From the NCBI RefSeq assembly GCF_004959855.1, contig NZ_SPNT01000004.1, positions 310,001-374,000 on the forward strand: a DNA stretch of 64,000 nucleotides, given 5' to 3'. Below the pieces are notes generated by a model that saw only the letters and a list, made by a program, of their open reading frames with translations, did no database searches and had not been told where the DNA came from. This document shows, piece by piece, positions 51,323-60,976 of this stretch. The position numbers and the translations under genes were made by a program. This DNA is from Nitratireductor sp. XY-223 (GTDB taxonomy: Bacteria; Pseudomonadota; Alphaproteobacteria; Rhizobiales; Rhizobiaceae). Numbering within the stretch: position 1 is the stretch's first letter; each line of letters opens with the position of its first letter.

Positions 51323-53407
51323 ATGATCCAATGCTGGCGGCTGGATGACAGGCGTCAGACTCTGGTTCTCGGCTCCCACAGGGATCACCTCGCCGAGGTG
51401 ATCTACTGGGGGCCGAGACTTCCGGACGATGAAGATCTGAATACCCTTTTTACAGTCCATGCCATCGACGTCACCGGTGGCATGCTCGATCTCAACCCCG
51501 AGCTTTCCGTATCTCCCGAAGCGACGCGCACTTTTCCGGGCCAGCCCGGACTGATCGTGCGCGCCCGCGATGGCACCCAGCTCCTGACGAAGTTCTGCCT
51601 TGTCAAAGCCAACGAGGAACGCGGGAAGCTCAGCCTCGTCTACACCGATGAAAACAACGGCCTCACCTATACCGCCCGTTTCGCGATCAACACGCGCACC
51701 CATGTGATCGAGGCGCAGGCGTCACTCGAGGCCGACCAGCCCGTCCACCTGCACTGGATGTCGGCGCCGGTGATCCCCGCGCCGCAACTGTCCGACGAGA
51801 TGATCGACTTCGCCGGGCGCTGGTGCGGCGAATTCCAGCTCAACCGGACCGCCTGGTCGCCGGGCATGCGGTTTCGCGAGAACCGGACGGGGCGAACCGG
51901 TCACGAGCATTTTCCGGGACTGATCATTCCCTGCCGGGGTGCGACGAACACCCAGGGCCACGCCTATGCCTTCCACTACGGCTGGTCGGGCGGGCACAAG
52001 ATGATCGCCGAGGAGTTGCCGGACGGCCGGCGGCAGATCCAGTTCGGTCACGCCGAACGCATGGAGGTCGCCCCGCAGACCCGGTTCCAGACGGCGCCGC
52101 TCTACATCACATTCTCCGATGACGGGCTGAACGGCTGCGCCGTGGCCTTCCAGCGGCACCTGCGCGACGAAATCGTGCACATGCCGGATGTCGCGCGGCC
52201 GCGGCCGGTGCATTTCAATTGCTGGGAAGCGGTCTATTTCGACCACAACCTGCCGACGCTCAAGGAGATCGCGAGCCGCGCCGCGGCACTGGGCGCTGAA
52301 CGCTTCGTGCTCGACGACGGATGGTTCGGGCGACGCGACGACGACACCCGGGCGCTCTCCGACTGGGAGGTGGACCCGCGCAAATACCCGGACGGGCTGA
52401 ACCCGCTGATCGACCACGTCCACGGCCTCGGCATGACTTTCGGCCTGTGGTTCGAGCCGGAAATGATCAACCCGGATTCCGACATACACCGGGCGCATCC
52501 CGACTGGGCGCTCGGCGGCGAGGACCAGATCCTCGGCCGCAATCAGAAGGCGCTCAACATGGCGCTTGCCGAAGTCCAGGATTTCCTGTTCGACCGCATA
52601 GCGTCGGTGCTGCGCGACCACGCCATCGAATACATCAAATGGGATCACAACCGTGTCCTGCCGATGCCCGATGCAGACCAGACGCGCGGTTCCTACGCCC
52701 TGATGGACCGGTTGCGGGCCGAGTTTCCGCATGTGGAAATCGAAAGCTGCGCCTCGGGCGGCGGCCGCATCGATTTCGGCATTTTGAAGCGCACCCACCG
52801 GATCTGGCTCAGCGACAGCAACGATGCCCTCGAGCGGCTGAAGATGCAGCACAATGCGGCGCTGTTCCTGCCCGCCGCGGTGACCGGCAGTCATGTCGGT
52901 CCGCGAAAGTGCCACACGTCGGGCCGCATCCTGGACATGTCCTTCCGCGCATGGGTCGCCGCGCAGCGGCACATGGGCATCGAGATGGACCCGCGCGAGC
53001 TGACCGATGATGAGGCGGGCACGCTCGAAACCGTCATCGGCTGGTGGAAGGAAAACCGCGGCTGGATGATGGATGCCGACATATTGCGGCTCGAAAGCCC
53101 CGACCCGGCCGTGGTCGCAGAACAGCAGCTGGCGGCGGACCACGCCCGGTTCGTGGTGTTTGCCGGCAAGGCCGCGACCAGCAGCCAGATCGCGCCCAGA
53201 CCGCTGCGCCTGACCCGGCTGGACCCGCAGGCGCGCTACCGCGTCACCCTGATCAACCGCGACAGCGCCGGCAGCCTGTCGCGCGGAACACAGACACTGA
53301 AATCGGAATCCGTAGACCTGAGCGGCACCTACCTGATGAACCACGGATTGACGCTGCCGTGGAGCTTCCCCGAGACGATGTGGGTCATCGAGGGGCTGCG
53401 GCGGTGA
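51323..53407 (+). CDS. Alpha-galactosidase, GH36
   Basis: 694 residues from ATG 51323, which has AGGAAGG just upstream; ATG 51299 is a weaker option. The N-terminal beta-sandwich is followed by the TIM barrel with FVLDDGWFGRR, the nucleophile Asp in YIKWDHNR, ESCASGGGRID, and the acid/base Asp in LSDSND; a small beta-domain ends the protein. It removes alpha-linked galactose from imported oligosaccharides in the cytoplasm (no signal peptide). In operon with the importer. Confidence 0.94.
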   Translation: MIQCWRLDDRRQTLVLGSHRDHLAEVIYWGPRLPDDEDLNTLFTVHAIDVTGGMLDLNPELSVSPEATRTFPGQPGLIVRARDGTQLLTKFCLVKANEERGKLSLVYTDENNGLTYTARFAINTRTHVIEAQASLEADQPVHLHWMSAPVIPAPQLSDEMIDFAGRWCGEFQLNRTAWSPGMRFRENRTGRTGHEHFPGLIIPCRGATNTQGHAYAFHYGWSGGHKMIAEELPDGRRQIQFGHAERMEVAPQTRFQTAPLYITFSDDGLNGCAVAFQRHLRDEIVHMPDVARPRPVHFNCWEAVYFDHNLPTLKEIASRAAALGAERFVLDDGWFGRRDDDTRALSDWEVDPRKYPDGLNPLIDHVHGLGMTFGLWFEPEMINPDSDIHRAHPDWALGGEDQILGRNQKALNMALAEVQDFLFDRIASVLRDHAIEYIKWDHNRVLPMPDADQTRGSYALMDRLRAEFPHVEIESCASGGGRIDFGILKRTHRIWLSDSNDALERLKMQHNAALFLPAAVTGSHVGPRKCHTSGRILDMSFRAWVAAQRHMGIEMDPRELTDDEAGTLETVIGWWKENRGWMMDADILRLESPDPAVVAEQQLAADHARFVVFAGKAATSSQIAPRPLRLTRLDPQARYRVTLINRDSAGSLSRGTQTLKSESVDLSGTYLMNHGLTLPWSFPETMWVIEGLRR

Positions 53408-53456
53408 GTGCGTATCGTTTCGGCCGGCGCCGGAATCATATTGGAGTAAGTTGGAA

Positions 53457-54227
53457 ATGAAACTGAATGCGCAATTCAACGATCTGAAGGACCAGTCCGT
53501 GTTCATTACCGGCGGCGGATCGGGCATCGGCGCGTGGCTGACGGAGGGCTTCGTCGCCCAGGGGGCGAAGGTTGCATTCGTGCAGCGATCCGACGCGACG
53601 GAACTGTGCGATCGGCTTGACGCCGAATACGGCAACAGGCCGAAATTCATGGCCTGCGACATCACCGATATCGAAGCCCTGATGGCGACGATCGGCGAGG
53701 CGCGCGCCGCCAACGGCCCGATTACGGTGCTGGTCAACAATGCCGCCTCGGACAACCGCCACAGCCTTCACGAGTTCTCGGTCGAGGACTGGGACAGGGC
53801 GATCAACATCAACCTGCGGCCGCATTTCTTCACCGCCCAGGAAACCGCCAAGGACATGCGCGCAGCCGGACACGGCTCGATCATCAATTTCTCGTCGATA
53901 TCATACATGATGGGCAATGAGGGCTATCCGGCCTATGTCGCCTCGAAATCGGCGATCACCGGCCTGACCCGGGGACTAGCGCGCGAACTCGGCAAGGACA
54001 ATATCCGCGTCAATGCGGTGATGCCCGGCTGGGTTCTGACGGACCGCCAGAAGGACCTGTGGGTAACCGACGAGACCCTGGCGGCGCATATTGACCGACA
54101 GTGCCTGAAAGAGGAGATTGCACCGCTCGACATCGTCGAGCCGACACTTTTCCTCGCTTCATCGGCATCGAGAATGATCACCAGCCAGGCTCTGGTCGTC
54201 GACGGCGGCGTCGTATTCACGGGATAG
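53457..54227 (+). CDS. SDR dehydrogenase, candidate D-galactose 1-dehydrogenase
   Basis: 256 residues from ATG 53457, GGAG about ten bases upstream. Cofactor motif FITGGGSGIGAWLTEGF, NNAASDNRHS, catalytic INFSSISYMMGNEGYPAYVASKSAI (Ser, Tyr-x3-Lys). The family is too broad to name the substrate, but between an alpha-galactosidase and the galactonate pathway genes, oxidation of D-galactose to galactonolactone is the best guess. Confidence 0.82.
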   Translation: MKLNAQFNDLKDQSVFITGGGSGIGAWLTEGFVAQGAKVAFVQRSDATELCDRLDAEYGNRPKFMACDITDIEALMATIGEARAANGPITVLVNNAASDNRHSLHEFSVEDWDRAININLRPHFFTAQETAKDMRAAGHGSIINFSSISYMMGNEGYPAYVASKSAITGLTRGLARELGKDNIRVNAVMPGWVLTDRQKDLWVTDETLAAHIDRQCLKEEIAPLDIVEPTLFLASSASRMITSQALVVDGGVVFTG

Positions 54228-54231
54228 GAAA

Positions 54232-55179
54232 TTGCAGCTTTTTTGCGCAGCCATTGATTGGGGCACCACGAGTTTTCGCATCTGGCTACTGTCGGAAGGC
54301 GGCAGCGTCCTGGCGGAACGGCGCAGCCATGAGGGCATGACGGTGGCAGCGGAAACCGGATTCGAAACGGTTCTGGAATCGCATCTGCAGGTGCTGAAAG
54401 CGCCGGCTTCCCTGCCGGTGGTGATCTGCGGCATGGCCGGATCGCGCCAGGGCTGGCAGGAGGCCCGCTACCTGACTGTCCCGGCGCTTCTGTCGGAGGT
54501 GGTTGCCCGGGCCGTCCACGTGGACGGACCAAGCCGCGACATCCGTATCCTGCCGGGACTGGCACGGCGCGACACAAAGCGGCCGGACGTCATGCGCGGG
54601 GAAGAGACGCAGCTCCTGGGCGCCTTCTCCGGAACACGCACGTCGGGGCTTGCCTGCATGCCCGGAACACACTCGAAATGGGTAACGGTCGGCAAACGGT
54701 CGGTGACCGATTTTTCCACCTACATGACCGGAGAACTTTTCGGCCTTGTGGCGCGCCGGTCCATTTTGCGCCATGCCGTCGGCGACGCGGATCACTGCGA
54801 TCCGGGAAGCAGCGATTTCCTGGAAGCGGTCGCCGATGCCCATGCCAACCCCGCCGACCTGTCGCGCCTGTTGTTTTCCATTCGCGGCGGCCAGTTGCTG
54901 CACGGGCGCGAGGTGACAAGCAGCTATGAACGACTGTCGGGGCTGCTTATCGGTTCCGAGATCGGCGCCGCGCTCGCGAATGGCGATGCCGACGGACCGG
55001 TCCATCTCATAGCGTCGGGAAAGCTCGCCGGCCTCTACGGAGCCGCTTTCGCGTCGCTCGGTCTGGAGATTGAAGACATTGACGCGGACGAAGCCGTGCT
55101 AAAAGGACTCTACACCGGTGCGCGGCACTTTTGGCCGACCATGAACACGCAAGCGGATTACGGACAGATAAAGGCATGA
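54232..55179 (+). CDS. dgoK: 2-dehydro-3-deoxygalactonokinase
   Basis: 315 residues. It phosphorylates KDGal at C6. Sugar-kinase fold start AAIDWGTTSFRIWLLSEG, then CGMAGSRQGWQEA, GEETQLLGAF and CMPGTHSKWV, all typical of DgoK. The start is TTG 54232, close behind a GGGATAGG site and five bases after the SDR stop; the position is uncertain by a few codons. It overlaps the aldolase gene by ATGA. Confidence 0.9.
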   Translation: MQLFCAAIDWGTTSFRIWLLSEGGSVLAERRSHEGMTVAAETGFETVLESHLQVLKAPASLPVVICGMAGSRQGWQEARYLTVPALLSEVVARAVHVDGPSRDIRILPGLARRDTKRPDVMRGEETQLLGAFSGTRTSGLACMPGTHSKWVTVGKRSVTDFSTYMTGELFGLVARRSILRHAVGDADHCDPGSSDFLEAVADAHANPADLSRLLFSIRGGQLLHGREVTSSYERLSGLLIGSEIGAALANGDADGPVHLIASGKLAGLYGAAFASLGLEIEDIDADEAVLKGLYTGARHFWPTMNTQADYGQIKA

Positions 55180-55811
55180 GAGAGCATATCCCCTGGCCAT
55201 CGATGCGGCGCTCGCTGGTCGCCATCCTGCGCGGCCTGCAAACGCACGAGACAGCCGCCACCATCGGCGCGCTGGTCGAAGCCGGTTTCGAGGCCATCGA
55301 AATCCCCCTGAACTCGCCTGACCCGTTCGAGTCGATTCGCGTCGCGGTCGACAATGCGCCGCCGGATTGCCTGATCGGCGCCGGAACGGTGCTGACGCTC
55401 GCCGATGTCGAGCGCCTTGCCGAAGCCGGCGGGCGCCTCATGGTCAGCCCCAATGTCGATCCCGAGATCATCGCCGCCGCGGCCGACTGCGAGATGGTGA
55501 CCATGCCGGGCGTTTTCACGCCGACCGAGGCACTCAGCGCCGTCGCCGCCGGCGCCTCGGGGCTGAAGTTCTTTCCGGCAAACGTTCTTGGACCCTCCGG
55601 CATATCGGCGATCCGTGCCGTGCTGCCGAACGATATTGAGATCGGCGCCGTCGGCGGCGTTTCGCATGACTCCTTCGAAGCCTACAAGAAGGTCGGCGTG
55701 CGCACGTTCGGCCTCGGGTCGAGCCTTTACAAACCGGGCATGAATGTGGATGAAGTCGCGGAACGCGCCCGCATATCGGTTGCGGCCTATGACGCCGTTT
55801 TCGGAGGCTGA
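55176..55811 (+). CDS. dgoA: 2-dehydro-3-deoxy-6-phosphogalactonate aldolase
   Basis: 211 residues from ATG 55176 (ATGA overlap; the frame before is dgoK). Class I KDPG/KDPGal aldolase fold: VAILRGLQTHETAATIGALVEAGFEAIEIPLNS, GAGTVLT, and the Schiff-base lysine in GLKFFPAN. It cleaves KDPGal to pyruvate and glyceraldehyde 3-phosphate. Its GGAGG-containing end (55803-55807) serves as ribosome site for the next gene. Confidence 0.91.
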   Translation: MREHIPWPSMRRSLVAILRGLQTHETAATIGALVEAGFEAIEIPLNSPDPFESIRVAVDNAPPDCLIGAGTVLTLADVERLAEAGGRLMVSPNVDPEIIAAAADCEMVTMPGVFTPTEALSAVAAGASGLKFFPANVLGPSGISAIRAVLPNDIEIGAVGGVSHDSFEAYKKVGVRTFGLGSSLYKPGMNVDEVAERARISVAAYDAVFGG

Positions 55812-55812
55812 A

Positions 55813-56700
55813 GTGGATCTGAACGGATTCGACTGCACCATACTGGACAGCACGAATTGCCTGCTCGGCGAGGGGCCGACCTACGACCCCGAGACCGACA
55901 CGCTGTGGTGGTTCGACATCACCGGCAGGAAGCTCCTGGAGCGCCGGCTCGACGACGATCGCTCGACGGTCCACGACCTGCCGTTCCTGTGCAGCGCCCT
56001 CGCGGTGATCGAACCCGGGCGGCAGCTTGTGGCCACGGAACACGGGCTCTACGAACGGGCGCTTGCGGACGGTTCGCTGACCGAGGTCATCGGTATCGAA
56101 TCCGACAATCCGACAACCCGTTCGAACGACAGCCGTGTGCATCCCTGCGGCGCGTTCTGGATCGGCACGATGAGCAAGACCGGCGCCGAGAAAGCCGGAT
56201 CGATCTATCACTATTTTCGCGGCGAGCTGAAACGCCTCTATACCGACATCACCGTCACGAACGCCATGTGCTTCTCGGCCGACGGTTCGGTCGGATATTT
56301 TACCGACACGCCCACCGGAAAGGTCATGCGGGTGGCGCTCGATCCGCAAAACGGCCTGCCAACCGGGACCCCGGAAGAATTCATCGTCCGCACCCCCGAT
56401 CACCCGGGCTGGGCCGACGGCGCAGTCATCGACGCGGACGGGCTAATGTGGATCGCGCGGTGGGACGGGTCATGCGTTCAGGCCTATGACGCATCCGGAT
56501 CGGTCGTGGAGACCATCGGCCTGCCGGCGACCCAGATCACATGCCCGGCCTTTGTCGGCAAGGACGCATCGCGTATGATCCTAACATCGGCCGCTGAGGG
56601 CATCAGCGAGAAACGCCTTATCGAACAACCCCATGCGGGTATGAGTTTTTTGCTCGACCGCCGCGTAAACGGCAGGTTGGAGCCAAGAGTCGCAGTTTAA
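55813..56700 (+). CDS. SMP-30/gluconolactonase family sugar lactonase
   Basis: 295 residues from GTG 55813, with GGAGG five bases upstream and directly after the aldolase stop; a longer frame from 55744 lies inside dgoA. Six-bladed propeller motifs: LLGEGPTYDPETDTLWWFDI (metal Glu), TRSNDSRVHPCGAFWIGTM (metal Asn), ITVTNAMCFSADGSVGYFTDT and WADGAVIDADGLMWIARW (metal Asp). It should open galactono-lactone made by the SDR enzyme. Confidence 0.9.
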   Translation: MDLNGFDCTILDSTNCLLGEGPTYDPETDTLWWFDITGRKLLERRLDDDRSTVHDLPFLCSALAVIEPGRQLVATEHGLYERALADGSLTEVIGIESDNPTTRSNDSRVHPCGAFWIGTMSKTGAEKAGSIYHYFRGELKRLYTDITVTNAMCFSADGSVGYFTDTPTGKVMRVALDPQNGLPTGTPEEFIVRTPDHPGWADGAVIDADGLMWIARWDGSCVQAYDASGSVVETIGLPATQITCPAFVGKDASRMILTSAAEGISEKRLIEQPHAGMSFLLDRRVNGRLEPRVAV

Positions 56701-56707
56701 CACCACC

Positions 56708-58666
56708 ATGAAAAACAAACCTGAAATCGGCGTGTGTTACTATCCGGAGCACTGGCCGGAAACGCACTGGCGCGAAGACGCGCGACGCATGGCGGCCCTC
56801 GGCATCGCCTATGTCCGCATCGGAGAATTTGCCTGGTCGCGCCTTGAGCCCGAGCGCGGCGACCTGCGCCTGGAGTGGCTGGAACGCGCCATCGAGGTGC
56901 TACACGATGCCGGTCTCAAGGTGATCCTGGGAACGCCGTCGGCGACACCGCCGAAATGGCTTGTCGACGAAATGCCCGACCTGCTGCCGGTCGACCGGGA
57001 GGGCAAGATACTGGGCTTCGGTTCCCGCCGCCATTACTGCTTCTCCCATCCAGGCTACCGGAACGAATGCCTGCGCATCGTCAAGGCGCTCGGCGAGCGT
57101 TTCGGCGAGCATCCCGCCGTCGCCGGCTGGCAGGTGGACAACGAATATGGCTGCCACGACACCGCGCGGTCCTGGTCCGAGGCGTCCCTGACGGCCTTCC
57201 GCCAGTGGCTGAAGGACAAATACGGCTCCATCGAGCGGCTCAACGCTGCGTGGGGCAATGTCTTCTGGTCAAAGGAATATTCGGGCTTTTTCTCAATCGA
57301 CCTGCCGGGGCTGGCACCGGCGGAAATCAATCCGGCGCACCGGATGGATTTCTACCGCTTCTCGTCCGACCAGGTCGTCGAATTCAACCGCCTGCAGGCC
57401 GACCTGCTGCGCCAACTCTCACCGGGCCGTGACATCATCCACAATTTCATGGGACGGACACTCACATTCGACCATTTCGCGCTCGGAGCGGACCTGGATG
57501 TCTCGAGCTGGGATTCCTACCCGCTCGGCTTCCTCGAGGACCGCTCGGATGCCGGTGATGACTGGCGGCGGCGCTTTGCCCGCGCCGGCGACCCGGACTT
57601 CCAGGCCTTTCATCACGATCTTTACCGAGCAACGTCGGCGGGACGCTGGTGGGTGATGGAGCAGCAGCCAGGCCCGGTGAACTGGGCCGACCACAACCCT
57701 GCCCCGCGTGACGGCATGGTGCGGCTGTGGACCCTAGAGGCCGTCGCCCATGGCGCGGAGGTCGTCAGCTATTTCCGCTGGAAGCAGGCACCCTTTGCGC
57801 AGGAGCAGATGCATTCGGGACTGTTGCGCCCGGACGGTGTGGAGGCAGAGGGATATTTCGAGGCTGAAAGCGCGGTCGAGGACCTGTCGAAGATCGGCAG
57901 CGCAAAAGTCGCGGCGGCAGACGCCGCGATCGTCTTCGACTACCCTTCGGCCTGGGCCTGGGAGGTGCAGCCGCAAGGCCGGGAGTTCGAATACTTCCGG
58001 CTGGTCTTCGATCACTACCGGGCGCTGCGGCGCAAGGGCCTGTCCGTCGATATCATTCCCGCGGACACCGGCGATCTGTCCGCGTACGGGCTGGTGATGA
58101 TCCCGGGGCTGTTTACCTGGAACGCCGCGCTCGTCTCGGCGCTGCGCACTTTCAAGGGCGTTGCGCTGATCGGGCCGCGAACCGGTTCGAAAACGGCCGA
58201 TTTCTGCATTCCGGACACCCTGCCGCCGGATCTGCCCAAGGACCTTGCGGATGTCGTGGTCAGCCGCGTCGAGAGCCTGCGGCCGGACTGCCCGGTCGAA
58301 ATTGCCGGGGAAAACGGAACCATCAAGTTCTGGCGTGAGTTCCTGGTGACAAGCGGATCGTGCCAGACCGAGATGTTCAGCGAGGACGGGTGGCCCGTTC
58401 TGGTGCGGCAGGGAACGCTCCATTATCTGGGCGGCTGGCCGGACGATCCGTTGCTCGATGCGGTGGTGGCACGGCTGGCCTCCGCTGCGGGGCTTTCGAC
58501 CGTGGACCTGCCGGAAGGCGTCCGGCTGCGACGCCACGGCGACCTGACCTTCGTGTTCAACTATGGCGAAACGGACGCGGATCTCGGCGCACTCGGCATC
58601 GCCGGGCCTGTCGTGATCGGCGGCAACGCGCTTCCGCCCTCGGGCGTATCTGCGGTGCGCAACTGA
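56708..58666 (+). CDS. Beta-galactosidase, GH42
   Basis: 652 residues, the usual GH42 size. N-terminal GVCYYPEHWPETHWREDARRMAALGIAYVRIGEFAWSRLEP, acid/base Glu in WQVDNEYGCHDTARSW, nucleophile Glu in WVMEQQPGPVNW, then the trimerisation and C-terminal domains. It releases beta-linked galactose from intracellular oligosaccharides. It follows the lactonase by seven bases. Confidence 0.94.
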   Translation: MKNKPEIGVCYYPEHWPETHWREDARRMAALGIAYVRIGEFAWSRLEPERGDLRLEWLERAIEVLHDAGLKVILGTPSATPPKWLVDEMPDLLPVDREGKILGFGSRRHYCFSHPGYRNECLRIVKALGERFGEHPAVAGWQVDNEYGCHDTARSWSEASLTAFRQWLKDKYGSIERLNAAWGNVFWSKEYSGFFSIDLPGLAPAEINPAHRMDFYRFSSDQVVEFNRLQADLLRQLSPGRDIIHNFMGRTLTFDHFALGADLDVSSWDSYPLGFLEDRSDAGDDWRRRFARAGDPDFQAFHHDLYRATSAGRWWVMEQQPGPVNWADHNPAPRDGMVRLWTLEAVAHGAEVVSYFRWKQAPFAQEQMHSGLLRPDGVEAEGYFEAESAVEDLSKIGSAKVAAADAAIVFDYPSAWAWEVQPQGREFEYFRLVFDHYRALRRKGLSVDIIPADTGDLSAYGLVMIPGLFTWNAALVSALRTFKGVALIGPRTGSKTADFCIPDTLPPDLPKDLADVVVSRVESLRPDCPVEIAGENGTIKFWREFLVTSGSCQTEMFSEDGWPVLVRQGTLHYLGGWPDDPLLDAVVARLASAAGLSTVDLPEGVRLRRHGDLTFVFNYGETDADLGALGIAGPVVIGGNALPPSGVSAVRN

Positions 58667-58763
58667 TTGCATCCCATTCGCCGCACCGCGGCTGTTGTTT
58701 CCGCCCCGGCGCGGTGGTATCGCAAGCCATGCCGATCACCGACTGCACTGGAAACTCCCGACC

Positions 58764-60122
58764 ATGAGCTCAGCCTTCAAAGCCTACGATGTCCGCGGCG
58801 AAATTCCTGGACAGGTCAACGTGCCGTTCGCCTACCGATTCGGGCAGGCCGTCGCCGCCCAGCAGCCGCGCCGCAGCGTGGTTGTCGGCCACGACATGCG
58901 GCAGGACAGCCCGGCGCTCGCATCCGCCATCGCGCAGGGGCTGCTCGACAGCGGTGTCGATGTCCTGCCGCTCGGCCAATGCGGGACGGAGGAGGTCTAT
59001 TTCCACACCGACCACAGCGGCGCCGATGCCGGGCTCATGGTGACGGCCAGCCACAATCCACGGGACTACAATGGCATCAAGATGGTGCTGGACGGCGCGC
59101 GCGCCGCCACGCGCGACAATGCGCTCAAACCGCTCGAGGACCTTGTCTATTCCGAGCGCAAGTTCCCGGTCGTCGGCGACTACGCCAAGCGCGGGACGCT
59201 GGCGCCGCTGCTCGGCAAGGACGCCTATGTGGAGCGGCTCCTGAAACAGGTCGAGGGGCTGGACCTGAAGCCGCTCAAGATCGTCTGCCACGCCGGCAAC
59301 GGCTGCGCCGGGCCGGTCATCGACCTGCTCGAGGAACACCTGCCGTTCGAATTCATCAAGGTCGACCACGCGCCCGACCCGTCGCTGCCCAACGGCATCC
59401 CGAACCCGCTTTTGCCGGAAAGACGCGAACGCGCCAGCCGCGCCGTCATCGAACACGGCGCCGATCTCGGCCTGGCCTGGGACGGAGACTTCGACCGCTG
59501 CTTCTTCTACGACGAGCACGGCGATTTCGTCGAAGGCTACTATCTTGTCGGGCTGATCGCGCAGACCATGCTGCGCACCCATCCGGGAGGCACCATCCTC
59601 TACGATCCGCGCCTTACCTGGAACACCATCGACACGGTCGAGAAAGCGGGCGGGGTGGCCATGATCTGCCGCACCGGCCACGCGTTTTTCAAGCAGATGC
59701 TGCGCGACGAGGACGCCGTCTATGGCGGCGAGATGAGCGCCCACCACTATTTCCGCGACTTCAGCTATTGCGACACCGGCATGCTGCCCTGGCTCGCGGT
59801 GGTCGCCGAAATGTCGTCGAACGGCGCGAAGCTCAGCGAAATGGTCGCGGCGCGGATCAAGGCCTTCCCCTGCTCCGGGGAGATCAATTTTACCGTGTCC
59901 GACGCGAACGCGGTGCTCAAGAAGATCGCCGACCACTTCGACAGGGCCAATCCGGCCGTCGAGACCATCGACGGACTCAGCATGGCGTTCGACGACTGGC
60001 GCTTCAATGTGCGCGCATCGAACACGGAGCCCCTGTTGCGGCTCAATGTCGAAGCGCGCGGCGATGCCGGTCTCGTCGCCTCCAGGGTCAAGGAAATAAC
60101 GGCGCTCATCGAAGCCGCATAG
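58764..60122 (+). CDS. Phosphomannomutase/phosphoglucomutase
   Basis: 452 residues from ATG 58764; upstream frame sequence is spacer. Alpha-D-phosphohexomutase motifs in order: YDVRGEIPGQV, catalytic Ser in VTASHNPRDYNG, metal loop AWDGDFDRCFFYDE, sugar loop YGGEMSAHHYFRDF and phosphate loop RASNTEPLLRLNVE. It interconverts hexose 1- and 6-phosphates. Its place after GH42 suggests supply of sugar phosphates from galactoside breakdown. Ends six bases from the convergent tungstate operon. Confidence 0.92.
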   Translation: MSSAFKAYDVRGEIPGQVNVPFAYRFGQAVAAQQPRRSVVVGHDMRQDSPALASAIAQGLLDSGVDVLPLGQCGTEEVYFHTDHSGADAGLMVTASHNPRDYNGIKMVLDGARAATRDNALKPLEDLVYSERKFPVVGDYAKRGTLAPLLGKDAYVERLLKQVEGLDLKPLKIVCHAGNGCAGPVIDLLEEHLPFEFIKVDHAPDPSLPNGIPNPLLPERRERASRAVIEHGADLGLAWDGDFDRCFFYDEHGDFVEGYYLVGLIAQTMLRTHPGGTILYDPRLTWNTIDTVEKAGGVAMICRTGHAFFKQMLRDEDAVYGGEMSAHHYFRDFSYCDTGMLPWLAVVAEMSSNGAKLSEMVAARIKAFPCSGEINFTVSDANAVLKKIADHFDRANPAVETIDGLSMAFDDWRFNVRASNTEPLLRLNVEARGDAGLVASRVKEITALIEAA

Positions 60123-60128
60123 AATGCG

Positions 60129-60959
60129 CTAGCTGTCACCGTCCCCGGCATTGGGATAAAAAAGCTGCTGACCGCCCAGGCGGAAGCCGGCAATGGCCGC
60201 CTGGCCCTCGGGTCCCAAGAGCCAGTCGACAAAGCGCTTCGCCTCGGCCTGCCTGACATTCGGGCAATGGTCCGGATCGATGGTGACGACACCGTACTGG
60301 TTGAACAGCGAGGGGTCGCCCTCGAACAGGATTTCATGGCCGGCACGATTGCCGAAACTGATCCAGGTCGCCCGGTCGGTCAGCACATAGGCGTCCATGC
60401 CGACAGCGGCATTCAGCGTCGCGCCCATTCCGGAACCCGTTTCGCGGTACCAGCCGCCGCTGTACTGAACCGGATCGATCCCGATCCCGCTCCACAGCGA
60501 GAGTTCCTTCTTATGGGTTCCTGAATCATCGCCACGCGATACAAAGGCGCTTCGCGAGGCCGCGATCTTTTCGAGCGCCGTTCCGGCATCCGCCCCACCG
60601 CCAATCCCTGCCGGATCGGCGGATGGTCCAACAAGCACGAAATCGTTGTACATGACGTCGCGCCGTTCCTTGCCGCCGCCTTCGGCCACAAAGGCCTCCT
60701 CCGCAGCCCTTGCGTGAACCAGAAGCAGGTCGCCATCGCAATTGCCGGCGTTCTTGATCGCCTGGCCGGTACCGACGGCCACGACCCGCACCTGGATGCC
60801 GGTCTTTTCCTCGAACGCGGGCAGCAGATGTTCATAGAGGCCGGAATTCTGGGTCGATGTCGTCGACTGCAGGAGTATGAAGTCGCCCGCCATGGCGGTG
60901 CCGGCCGCGAACAGGCAAGCCAATGGCACACAAAACCAATTCCGCGCAGTCTTAAGCAT
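60129..60959 (-). CDS. tupA: Tungstate ABC transporter substrate-binding protein
   Basis: 276 residues from ATG 60959, with GGGAGG five bases upstream. Signal peptide MLKTARNWFCVPLACLFAAGTAMA; the oxyanion-binding LQSTTSTQNSGLYEHLLPAFE is the TupA TTTS-type motif that binds tungstate, and DDSGTHKKE the second ligand loop. It supplies tungsten for enzymes such as tungsten-containing formate dehydrogenase, which would fit a C1-using organism. Unlike the usual order it is last of the three genes. Confidence 0.9.
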   Translation of the reverse strand: MLKTARNWFCVPLACLFAAGTAMAGDFILLQSTTSTQNSGLYEHLLPAFEEKTGIQVRVVAVGTGQAIKNAGNCDGDLLLVHARAAEEAFVAEGGGKERRDVMYNDFVLVGPSADPAGIGGGADAGTALEKIAASRSAFVSRGDDSGTHKKELSLWSGIGIDPVQYSGGWYRETGSGMGATLNAAVGMDAYVLTDRATWISFGNRAGHEILFEGDPSLFNQYGVVTIDPDHCPNVRQAEAKRFVDWLLGPEGQAAIAGFRLGGQQLFYPNAGDGDS

Positions 60960-60976
60960 AGAACCTCCCGACATGC

